DNA of 37,103 nucleotides from a virus, in the IMG/VR virus record IMGVR_UViG_3300042866_001722, positions 1 to 37,103 of that record; one strand, 5' to 3'. Position numbers and translations under genes: made by a program. Positions 7,216 to 13,745 of this stretch are shown here, piece by piece (within the stretch, counting starts at the first letter, position 1; each line of letters begins with the position of its first letter). The notes under the pieces were generated by a model. That model searched no databases. It was not told the DNA's origin and was given only the letters and a program-made list of their open reading frames with translations.

Positions 7216-8441
7216 GAAATGTTCACAAAGCACAGCCGGCGGGCTTTCAAGCCTTCAAGGAAACCGAACACATGGACGCGGCGGGCGAGCCGGCCAACGT
7301 CCACAAGCTCGAGGTGGCGGATGACGCGCCGGATTCGGATGCGTTGCCGCCTTGGCTCAAGGGCAACGAGCTTTTCGCGCTGAAGGCACAGACCCCGGGG
7401 CTACTCATCTGCGGGCCGGATGGCGGCGAGGAGGGGGCCATTCTGAGGCAACGGCGGAAGCTGGTGATCGGCGGTTCGTCCAAGATGGGCAAGACGTGGA
7501 CGCTGCTCGATCTGGCGCTGGCCGTGGCCTCGGGGGGCTATTGGCTAGGCAAGTTCAAGTGCGAGCAAGGGGCGGTGCTCTATGTGAACCTCGAGCTCGA
7601 TGGCTCGACGGCCGCGCGCCGCGCCGAGTGGATCGCCACGTTTCGCGGGATCGCGGAGGATGACCGGCTGCCGGCCGAGGTGCATGAGCGGTTCCTGACG
7701 TGGAATCTGCGGGGCAAGTGCTACGACCTGACGATCATGCTGTCGGCGGCGCGCAAACGCCTGGCAGAAGTCCCGGGCGGGCTGCGGCTGATCGTGCTGG
7801 ACCCGATTTACAAGACCTACGGCGGGCGGGACGAGAACGCGGCCGGCGACATGGCCGGGCTGATGCTCGAGCTCGAGCAGTTTGCCGACGAGTGCGGGGC
7901 GGCGATTGCCTTTGCCGCGCACTTCAGCAAGGGCAACCAGGCGGGCAAGGAGGCGATGGACCGGATCTCGGGCAGCGGCGTCATGGCGCGCGACCCGGAT
8001 GCCATCGTGACCTTCACGCCGCACGAGGAGGAGAATTGCTTTGTGCTGGAGGCGAGCTTGCGGGAGTTCGCGCCGATCCCGTCCACGGTCTTTGAGTGGG
8101 CCGCCCCGGTGCTCAACCCGCGCGATGAGCTCGACCCGGGCAAGCTGCGGCAGGCGGGCAAGGCGGCGATCAGCAAGGCGCCCGAGCGGGCCGAGGCTGT
8201 GCGAGCGGCGCTGGCGGCCAATGGTGGCAGTTTGCCGCGCAAGTCGGCCATCACGGCGGCGATCAAGGCCGGTGGCAAGTTCCCGACCGACGGCATGGTC
8301 AGGGCTTGGCAGGCGTCGATTGATCGGCAGCCGCAGACATTGGCCGAGGTGGGCGTTGAGGCCGTGGAAACTGGCCCGAATCAGAGCCCGATTTGGCGGC
8401 TGAAGACGGCCGATAGCAAAGGATCAAATGACCCGTTTTGA
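7212..8441 (+). CDS. RepA-like / AAA_25 replicative ATPase (409 aa)
   Basis: A RecA-fold ATPase of the RSF1010-RepA/AAA_25 kind: Walker A GGSSKMGKT (residues 87-95), Walker B LIVLD (193-197), HFSKG (237-241) and GSGVMARDPD (254-263). It is probably the hexameric fork helicase or a loader. A winged-helix-like C-terminal region (NGGSLPRKSAITAAIKAGGK) is followed by a disordered tail ending SNDPF, the same tip as the ssDNA-binding candidate at 2438-2968. ATG 7212 overlaps the primase stop. The preceding 85 residues have no recognisable domain. Confidence 0.78.
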   Translation: MRNVHKAQPAGFQAFKETEHMDAAGEPANVHKLEVADDAPDSDALPPWLKGNELFALKAQTPGLLICGPDGGEEGAILRQRRKLVIGGSSKMGKTWTLLDLALAVASGGYWLGKFKCEQGAVLYVNLELDGSTAARRAEWIATFRGIAEDDRLPAEVHERFLTWNLRGKCYDLTIMLSAARKRLAEVPGGLRLIVLDPIYKTYGGRDENAAGDMAGLMLELEQFADECGAAIAFAAHFSKGNQAGKEAMDRISGSGVMARDPDAIVTFTPHEEENCFVLEASLREFAPIPSTVFEWAAPVLNPRDELDPGKLRQAGKAAISKAPERAEAVRAALAANGGSLPRKSAITAAIKAGGKFPTDGMVRAWQASIDRQPQTLAEVGVEAVETGPNQSPIWRLKTADSKGSNDPF

Positions 8442-8455
8442 GACACTTTTGCCCG

Positions 8456-8484
8456 CATACACACCCTTAAGGAGAGTGTGTATG
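8456..8484 (+). promoter_or_regulatory. Hairpin with the Shine-Dalgarno in its loop
   Basis: CATACACAC (8456-8464) pairs perfectly with GTGTGTATG (8476-8484). The 11-base loop contains AAGGAG (8469-8474) and the 3' arm ends with the ATG at 8482. In RNA this would expose the ribosome site but bury the start codon, suggesting translational control. In DNA it could instead be an operator. Confidence 0.5.
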
Positions 8485-8580
8485 TATGCGAGCGCCCGAA
8501 AGACCAAGGACGGACGTGCCTTACGTCCCGTCCGCCCAAGGTCTGAAGGGGCAATCGCACAACCGACCAACAGACCATGA
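8482..8580 (+). CDS. Tiny basic protein or leader peptide (32 aa)
   Basis: ATG 8482 has the best Shine-Dalgarno in the early region (AAGGAG, 7-base spacing) and its TGA overlaps the next ATG (8577), which is the pattern of real genes here. The product is Arg/Pro-rich with no hydrophobic part. It may act as a leader that couples translation of the following genes. A frame from ATG 8486 exists but breaks the overlap pattern. Confidence 0.45.
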   Translation: MYASARKTKDGRALRPVRPRSEGAIAQPTNRP

Positions 8581-8771
8581 AAAAAAGGAAAATGAGACTG
8601 GCCGAACTACGAACAGGCCGACCCATCTTGAGCTATGGCCACCCGGCCGAATGGCTGATCGCGGCCGTGGGCCAAGAGGCGGCTGATGCGGCTGTTCTTT
8701 TTGAGGCCAAGTCGGTTGAGACTTGGCCTGATGGGGTGGTGCTGCGGTTGGTTGAGGGGAGGGCGGCTTGA
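8577..8771 (+). CDS. Small protein of unknown function (64 aa)
   Basis: ATG 8577 lies in an ATGA overlap with the leader ORF. A basic start (KKRKMRLAEL) is followed by a compact mixed sequence (AEWLIAAVGQEAADAAVLFE). No family is recognised. The next gene overlaps it with TTGA. Confidence 0.5.
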   Translation: MKKRKMRLAELRTGRPILSYGHPAEWLIAAVGQEAADAAVLFEAKSVETWPDGVVLRLVEGRAA

Positions 8772-8953
8772 GCGAATCCAAGCACTACCTACCGAATGGC
8801 GCCAAAGCGATTTACCCGACGCTGGCAAAAGCCATCGCGGCCCGATGCAAGGTGGCGCGGCAACGCGGTGATCGGTGGCGCTCTCAGCTACGCATTTACC
8901 GGGTGGCGAAGGGATGGTGCTTAACGAAAATGACGAAGGGGCAACTGCTATGA
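8768..8953 (+). CDS. Small basic protein (61 aa)
   Basis: Start TTG 8768 overlaps the previous stop (TTGA). The protein is rich in Lys/Arg (AAIAARCKVARQRGDRWRSQ) and could bind nucleic acid. No family is recognised. Use of TTG is inferred from the coupling pattern only. Confidence 0.45.
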   Translation: MSESKHYLPNGAKAIYPTLAKAIAARCKVARQRGDRWRSQLRIYRVAKGWCLTKMTKGQLL

Positions 8954-9528
8954 TTGACATGAAGAAGGCGCAAAGCATGGGAGGCGACCCCGCAGACCGA
9001 AAAGAGGCCAGCTATTGGCCGACACACGAGGACAGCGTGGAAGACGTGTGGGCCGACGAATGGCTGGAGATGTGCCGGGCCTCGGAGGTGAAGGTTTGCC
9101 CGGATGCCGTGAGCCACGGAAAGGCGGCCCTTACGAAGACGCTCAAGACCAGCGACAAGGACGGGCATAGGCTGGCGCAGCGGGAGGCCATCGTGCGCTT
9201 TCTGCAACAGGCGCGGGAGGTATCGGCCTGTCCTGATCTGCAATACTTCGTCGCTACCTGGCAGGCGGCTTTTGAACTGGAAGACAAGGACGAGGACAAG
9301 ACGCAGACCAGTATTGCCAAGCAGTTCGGCGTCACACGGGCGGCGGTCAGCAAAAGAGTCGTGGAGATACGGAAAGCGGCTAACCCAGCGACCATTGCCC
9401 GAAGCCAGAAGAGCATCGAGGCCAGAAAGACTTATGCGTTGCGCCAACTGATCGTTGGTCAGACGCGAACCAAGATAAACCTAACAACAACACAGAAGGA
9501 GACGGCAGACATATGGGCACAGAACTAA
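8950..9528 (+). CDS. Helix-turn-helix protein, possible late regulator (192 aa)
   Basis: Residues about 115-150 contain a clear helix-turn-helix (TSIAKQFGVTRAAVSKRVVE) of the kind found in sigma-70 region 4 and MarR/Xre-like proteins. The preceding part is helical and acidic (FELEDKDEDKTQ). It is the last regulator-like gene before the packaging genes, so a late-transcription activator is plausible, but there is no direct evidence. ATG 8950 overlaps the previous stop; the C-terminus overlaps the next gene by 16 bases. Confidence 0.6.
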   Translation: MIDMKKAQSMGGDPADRKEASYWPTHEDSVEDVWADEWLEMCRASEVKVCPDAVSHGKAALTKTLKTSDKDGHRLAQREAIVRFLQQAREVSACPDLQYFVATWQAAFELEDKDEDKTQTSIAKQFGVTRAAVSKRVVEIRKAANPATIARSQKSIEARKTYALRQLIVGQTRTKINLTTTQKETADIWAQN

Positions 9529-10001
9529 CAACAGCAGTCAGCGTGGAGCAGTTGCGCGCATTGGCCGAACGCATACGCGAGGCCAAGGTCAGCGCAATCA
9601 AGGAAATGAAGACGGCCATCGAGGCCATGCACGAGGAGGGCACGCTCTTGGTGCAGGCAGAGATGGAGCTAGGTGCGGCCTTTGATGGCTGGGTGGATGG
9701 GCTGGCTGATCATGGCGTTGACCCGATGCAGGCGCGCTATTGCATGAAGGTGGCTAAGAAATACAAAGAGGTGAAGAGCCTGTTTGCTGATCCGAGTGCA
9801 GCCAAGCAGATGGTCTTGCAGAACTTTGCGCCACCGTCAGCGCCTAAGGCTGAGACAGAGCGCGTGGCCGATGTGCCTGCTTACACGATCACGGTGCGCT
9901 TCAACATTGACCCGATGGATGCGGCTTTTCCGCGTGCGCGGTTCTTGGCTGAACCTCAAGTGCGGTCGCTCATACAGGCGGTGCAGGAGCTTGAGGGCTA
10001 A
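9513..10001 (+). CDS. Conserved-looking phage protein of unknown function (162 aa)
   Basis: AAGGAG at about 9496-9501 precedes ATG 9513. The N-terminal two thirds is helical (VEQLRALAERIREAKVSAIK), resembling DUF3102-type phage proteins, and a beta-rich tail follows (AYTITVRFNIDP). It ends four bases into the convergent zinc-ribbon gene, so it is the last gene of the early plus-strand block. Confidence 0.5.
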   Translation: MGTELTTAVSVEQLRALAERIREAKVSAIKEMKTAIEAMHEEGTLLVQAEMELGAAFDGWVDGLADHGVDPMQARYCMKVAKKYKEVKSLFADPSAAKQMVLQNFAPPSAPKAETERVADVPAYTITVRFNIDPMDAAFPRARFLAEPQVRSLIQAVQELEG

Positions 10002-10186
10002 AAGTAACCAACGATCACAGACAGCAGAGCCAACACAAAAGCAGCAACCAAGACTGCCCCAATCAAATGCACGGGGTCTTTCAGAGACATTTGATTGTCT
10101 GGCTTAAAGGCGTGACCGCAATGCGGACAGGCTTTTGCTTTCTTGGACACCGATTGCTTGCACGAAGGGCACGGGAACAGGTTCAT
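9998..10186 (-). CDS. Zinc-ribbon single-pass membrane protein (62 aa)
   Basis: It has two CxxC knuckles (CPSCKQSVSKKAKACPHCG, residues about 6-24) of the zinc-ribbon type, followed by one transmembrane helix (IGAVLVAAFVLALLSVIVGYF). It is the only minus-strand gene in this part and converges with the plus-strand early operon (4-base overlap). Expression in the lysogen and a role at the membrane (for example exclusion) are possible but unproven. ATG at 10186 is chosen; a start 12 bases upstream is an alternative. Confidence 0.68.
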   Translation of the reverse strand: MNLFPCPSCKQSVSKKAKACPHCGHAFKPDNQMSLKDPVHLIGAVLVAAFVLALLSVIVGYF

Positions 10187-10276
10187 GCTCCACAGCATAG
10201 CACACCCGCCCCCCGTTCGGGAGTCTTCTACGGGCATTAGACGCAAGTGCCCGAACCAGACCGATAAATTTCTGCG

Positions 10277-10306
10277 AGCTATAAGCTGACAACAATGCTT
10301 ATAGCT
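10277..10306 (+). promoter_or_regulatory. 10-bp perfect dyad just before the small terminase
   Basis: AGCTATAAGC (10277-10286) and GCTTATAGCT (10297-10306) are perfect inverted repeats around a 10-base loop, ending one base before ATG 10308. A variant CTGACA (10286-10291) lies 22 bases before the ATG. The terminase product begins with a HTH, so this dyad may be its binding site (packaging recognition or autoregulation), or an RNA hairpin limiting translation. Confidence 0.55.
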
Positions 10307-10307
10307 T

Positions 10308-10877
10308 ATGAGTCAGACAGAACTTGCGAAGGCGCTTGGTATCAGCCAGCCCGCCGTTGCTCAGTTGGTAAAGAAGGGGATGCCCACGGGCAGCGTCGAG
10401 GAGGCGCAAAGCTGGCGCACGGCCAATGTGGGCCAGAAGCGAGGGCGCAGAGTTAGCCAGCCGACAACACCCATCGGCCTCTCCGCCCTGCCCGAACTGC
10501 CCGACGATCTCGCCGTCACCGACAAACTTCGCCGCATAGCGGTCAATGACTTTGAGCGGGCCAGCACGATCCAAGAGCGCAGCGCCGCCAGCCGCACGGT
10601 GAAGGACGCCGAAGAAGCCCACGAGATCCGCAAGCGCGACCTCGTGCGCTCCGAGCAAGAGTCGCAAAACCTCATGCACCGCGACCAAGTGCAGACCGTG
10701 ATCGCCGAAGAAGTCGGAAAGCTCCGCGCCTTGTTGGAAGCCATGCCGGGCGCCATCGCAATGGCCGCAAACCCTCACGACCCCGAACTGGCCCGCGATG
10801 CCGTGGCCGACTACTTGGAGCAAGTCTTCTCGACGTTAAGCAACACAGGCAATGCGCTGCGAGTGGATACCCGATAG
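10308..10877 (+). CDS. terS: Terminase small subunit (189 aa)
   Basis: The N-terminus is a helix-turn-helix (MSQTELAKALGISQPAVAQL) as in Nu1-type small terminases, followed by a linker and a long helical region (AVNDFERASTIQERSAASRT) suited to oligomerisation and contact with the large subunit. It lies immediately upstream of, and overlapping by 26 bases, the large terminase gene, which makes the call firm. No Shine-Dalgarno is evident; a perfect dyad ends next to the start. Confidence 0.8.
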   Translation: MSQTELAKALGISQPAVAQLVKKGMPTGSVEEAQSWRTANVGQKRGRRVSQPTTPIGLSALPELPDDLAVTDKLRRIAVNDFERASTIQERSAASRTVKDAEEAHEIRKRDLVRSEQESQNLMHRDQVQTVIAEEVGKLRALLEAMPGAIAMAANPHDPELARDAVADYLEQVFSTLSNTGNALRVDTR

Positions 10878-12624
10878 CCGCGAGAAGGCGCTGGCAATGT
10901 GGCGGGCCCAATGGGTGCCGCATCCGCGCCAAAGCGTGACCGAGTGGGCCGAGGCCAACTTGTCTTTTTCGTCGCGCTTCACATCGTCGCCGGGGCCGTT
11001 CCGCGTCCGCAGTTATCCGTATATGCGCGAATGGCTGGACTGCTTCCACCCGGCCAGCGGCGTCCGCTCGATGGCGCTGCTCTGCGGCGCCCAGGTGGCG
11101 AAAAGCACAGCCATCCAAGTCGGCATGGCCTACCGCCTCGTCCGTGCCCCAGCCCCCGCGCTGTGGGTGCTTGATACCCAAACCAACGCGCAAAGTTTCA
11201 GCGAGTCGCGCTGGCAAGTGATGATTGATGACAACGAGGTGCTGCGCGCCCAACTCCCGCGCAACAAAGACAAGTTCAAGAACCTCGACCAAGCGTTTGC
11301 GCGGATGCATCTCTGGTTCATCGGCAGCAACAGCCCCGGCAACTTGGCTGGACGCTCCATCTCGCTCCTCTGCTTGGATGAGGTCGATAAATACAAAACC
11401 AAAACCAAGCAGGAAGCCGCCGCCGTGCAGCTTGCTGTGCAGCGCGTGGCGTCCTTCCCGATGCATCTCATCGTGATGACCAGCACCCCCACGACTCAGG
11501 AAGGCTCAATCTGGAAGGCATGGCTGGAAGGCGACCAGCGCCGCTTTTGGTTGCCGTGCCCGCATTGCGGCGAGATGACGCTGTTGTCCTGGCCGATGAT
11601 GAAATGGGACGATGACGCCCGCATTGACCAAAACCAATGGGATCTGAAGCGCGTCCGCGAAACCGCCCGCCTTGAGTGCCCGCATTGCAACGGCCACATC
11701 ACAGACGCGCTGAAGACCAAGATGCTGCGCGGAGGGGAATGGCGCGCGGAGAACGCCAACGCATTGCCAGGGCATCGCAGCTACCACTTGTCCGCGCTTT
11801 ATTCAGTTCGCCGCAGCTTCGGCGCGCTGGCCGTGAAATTCCTGCAAGACAAGTCTTCGCTCATGGGCCTGCAAGATTTTGTGAACAGCATCCTCGCCGA
11901 GCCGTGGGAAGATGCCATGACCGGCGAATCCCGCCCGCTTACCGTTGGCGAATACGCGCTGCGCGCCGAACCAGAGGAGGGCACCGCGCGAATCATGGCG
12001 GTGGACGTGCAGCAGGATCATTTTTACTTCGCCTGTCGCGCTTTCGCCAAAGACGGCAGCAGCAAACTCGTGGACGAAGGCCGACTCACCACCTGGGCCG
12101 ACTTGGAATTTAAGGTGCAGGAACTTGGCCTCGACCAGCAACGCAACATCGGCGGCACGATGGCAAAGCTCGTGGTGGTGGACTCAGGTTTCCGCACCGA
12201 CGAGGTGCTGGATGTCTGTCTCCGCAATCGCTACATCCCAGCCAAGGGCGAAGACCGCGCGGACGGCTACGGTGTGAAGTTTGGCAAGACGCTCCGCAAG
12301 GCCATCAGTGTGCTCAAGCCGTATCGGCGCGGATATTTCCTTATGCTGTTCTCGTCGCCCGCCGCGCAGGATGTGCTTGAATGGCTGCGCGGCGGCAAAG
12401 GCCCGGCGTGGACGGTGGCCGCTGACGCCTCCGAGGAATACAAGGCGCACCTCGATGCCCACCGCAAAGTGGTCAAACGCTCCCCGCTCACGGGGCGCGA
12501 GAACTACATCTGGCGGCAGATCGGACGCAGGCCGAACCACATGCTCGATTGCGAACTGATGATTCTGGCGCTGGCCGAATACGGCAACATCATCAAGCCC
12601 AAGCTGGACGAGCCCACAGAGTAA
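10852..12624 (+). CDS. terL: Terminase large subunit, lambda GpA family (590 aa)
   Basis: ATPase and nuclease halves are both visible. The ATPase has a variant Walker A (GAQVAKST, residues 79-86) and Walker B LLCLDEVD (172-179). A zinc-binding insert follows (CPHCG at 236-240 and CPHCN at 276-280), typical of the GpA family. The nuclease part has IMAVDVQ (Asp about 385) and VVVDSG (Asp about 444). It would cut concatemeric DNA and drive packaging into the prohead. GpA-type enzymes are usually associated with cohesive-end packaging, so a cos site is expected. A weak AACCCC/GGGGTT hairpin follows the stop. Confidence 0.92.
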   Translation: MRCEWIPDSREKALAMWRAQWVPHPRQSVTEWAEANLSFSSRFTSSPGPFRVRSYPYMREWLDCFHPASGVRSMALLCGAQVAKSTAIQVGMAYRLVRAPAPALWVLDTQTNAQSFSESRWQVMIDDNEVLRAQLPRNKDKFKNLDQAFARMHLWFIGSNSPGNLAGRSISLLCLDEVDKYKTKTKQEAAAVQLAVQRVASFPMHLIVMTSTPTTQEGSIWKAWLEGDQRRFWLPCPHCGEMTLLSWPMMKWDDDARIDQNQWDLKRVRETARLECPHCNGHITDALKTKMLRGGEWRAENANALPGHRSYHLSALYSVRRSFGALAVKFLQDKSSLMGLQDFVNSILAEPWEDAMTGESRPLTVGEYALRAEPEEGTARIMAVDVQQDHFYFACRAFAKDGSSKLVDEGRLTTWADLEFKVQELGLDQQRNIGGTMAKLVVVDSGFRTDEVLDVCLRNRYIPAKGEDRADGYGVKFGKTLRKAISVLKPYRRGYFLMLFSSPAAQDVLEWLRGGKGPAWTVAADASEEYKAHLDAHRKVVKRSPLTGRENYIWRQIGRRPNHMLDCELMILALAEYGNIIKPKLDEPTE

Positions 12625-12645
12625 AACCCCCAAAATCAAGGGGTT
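12625..12645 (+). terminator. Possible weak terminator after the large terminase
   Basis: AACCCC (12625-12630) and GGGGTT (12640-12645) form a 6-bp stem with a 9-base loop directly after the stop codon. The following sequence is A-rich and not a clear T-run, so termination would be weak. Confidence 0.3.
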
Positions 12646-12688
12646 GGCCCGGGGCAAAAATATTTTCAAAAAAAAGTGATTTTTTCGC

Positions 12689-12716
12689 TTGCATACGCAA
12701 GCCGCTTGCGTATCTT
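12689..12716 (+). promoter_or_regulatory. Late-operon promoter candidate overlapping a dyad
   Basis: TTGCAT (12689-12694), a 16-base spacer and TATCTT (12711-12716) form a plausible sigma-70-type promoter, preceded by an A/T-rich tract at 12655-12685. Between and over these boxes lies a perfect 9-bp inverted repeat, ATACGCAAG (12693-12701) and CTTGCGTAT (12705-12713). A bound protein would block or remodel the promoter. It stands before the head genes. Confidence 0.5.
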
Positions 12717-12722
12717 GGGGGC

Positions 12723-12983
12723 ATGAGCACAACGCTCCTCCAAGGCCAAGCCGCCCAGCCGATCCAAGTGGGCGACATCGTCGAAAACTTCAGCGCCGTT
12801 GTTCGCGTTGATGAAATTCACCCGGAATACGGATTGCGCGTGACCATCGTGCCGTGGGTCAAAAACGGCATCCAGCAAGGTGGCGTTGGCCAACGCTACT
12901 ACGCAGACGCGACCAAGTGCCGCGTCATCTGCGGGTCAGAGCCCGTCTACAAGCACAAGGATGGGCTTGTTTGTTTTGCCTAA
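12723..12983 (+). CDS. Unknown protein at the head of the virion operon (86 aa)
   Basis: ATG 12723 lies seven bases after the -10-like box, so the transcript leader would be very short. The product is beta-rich (VVRVDEIHPEYGLRVTIVPW) and could be a small barrel. No family is recognised. It is the first gene after the promoter with the dyad at 12693-12713 and could regulate or belong to the head. Confidence 0.6.
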   Translation: MSTTLLQGQAAQPIQVGDIVENFSAVVRVDEIHPEYGLRVTIVPWVKNGIQQGGVGQRYYADATKCRVICGSEPVYKHKDGLVCFA

Positions 12984-12989
12984 CAACCC

Positions 12990-13012
12990 GCGCGGGGTTC
13001 CATCCCCCGCGC
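12990..13012 (+). terminator. GC-rich intergenic hairpin
   Basis: GCGCGGGG (12990-12997) and CCCCGCGC (13005-13012) make a strong 8-bp stem with a 7-base loop between two small genes. No T-run follows, so it is more likely an mRNA-stability or pausing hairpin than a true terminator. Confidence 0.4.
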
Positions 13013-13027
13013 AAATCACCGCACACA

Positions 13028-13213
13028 ATGAACATCACCGAAATCGCACACGCTGCCGCAACGTTCAACGCGCAGCACGACTACGATATCGAAGCGGCAC
13101 TAAGCCTGACCTCGATCATTCTTCGCCACGCGCACATTGTGCAGATTGCGCGGACTAAAGCCGCCGATCCGCAACTGGAGCTTCCGATTGAGCTTGCCGA
13201 CGATGCCCGCTAA
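13028..13213 (+). CDS. Small protein of unknown function (61 aa)
   Basis: ATG 13028 follows the GC hairpin. The sequence is helical and acidic at its end (PQLELPIELADDAR). No family is recognised. It overlaps the next ORF by 11 bases. Confidence 0.5.
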   Translation: MNITEIAHAAATFNAQHDYDIEAALSLTSIILRHAHIVQIARTKAADPQLELPIELADDAR

Positions 13214-13406
13214 CATCGCGGGCGTGAAATGCCCGAACTGCAACAAACCCTTGCCGGCCAGTTTCGTGGACACCCGCGCCACTGGCAGCAAGGGCGGCAA
13301 GGTTAAAGGGCCGAGTAAGGCCCGAACAACCGATCAAGCCCGCGCCGCCGTCGAAGCCCGGTGGGCCAAGTATCGCGCCAAGCAAAAGGCCAAGCGCGCC
13401 GATTGA
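13203..13406 (+). CDS. Small basic protein with a CxxC knuckle (67 aa)
   Basis: ATG 13203 gives a start with VKCPNCNKPLPASF (a half zinc knuckle) and then a Lys/Arg-rich tail (GSKGGKVKGPSKARTTDQAR). It may bind nucleic acid. Its TGA is part of the TTGACA element that precedes the next gene. Confidence 0.5.
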   Translation: MPANIAGVKCPNCNKPLPASFVDTRATGSKGGKVKGPSKARTTDQARAAVEARWAKYRAKQKAKRAD

Positions 13407-13408
13407 CA
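13403..13408 (+). promoter_or_regulatory. TTGACA start-proximal element
   Basis: TTGACACC, first T 22 bases before ATG 13425. Member of the recurrent set described in the findings. Confidence 0.6.
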
Positions 13409-13424
13409 CCGCCGCGCGTGAGCA

Positions 13425-13745
13425 ATGTCTCCGCGCTCCTTTGTTTTTTCAGTCTGGGTAGCCAACAACAAAGACGCGACAAAGACAGTCGCGGCGCTTG
13501 AGGCCATCGCCTCCAACAACTTCACCGTCGCCAAGGAGGGCGGGCGCGTTCTTGTCAGCGCCAGCATGGGGGGCAAGAGCTACTCCTACTCGCTCCCGCC
13601 CGACCAGACCGCAGGCACCGTTGCGGATCTGGCCTTCTACTGTTGGAAGGAAATCAAAGACTTGTCCGCCGCCAACTTGGAACTCTGGCTGACACGCAAG
13701 ACCAGCAAGACCGCCATCGCGGCCTTCAACTACCCGCTGCACTGA
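13425..13745 (+). CDS. Head protein of unknown type between terminase and portal (106 aa)
   Basis: The position matches the lambda W gene (head-tail joining), but the sequence (FSVWVANNKDATKTVAALEA) is not recognisably gpW and is longer than that 68-residue protein. It is compact and mixed alpha/beta. It overlaps the portal start by one base (TGATG). Role in head assembly is from context only. Confidence 0.55.
   Translation: MSPRSFVFSVWVANNKDATKTVAALEAIASNNFTVAKEGGRVLVSASMGGKSYSYSLPPDQTAGTVADLAFYCWKEIKDLSAANLELWLTRKTSKTAIAAFNYPLH

Noticed and set aside
8486-8686. 66-codon ORF from ATG 8486
   Set aside because: The neighbouring ATG 8482 gives a frame that ends in an ATGA overlap with the next gene, the pattern of this operon.
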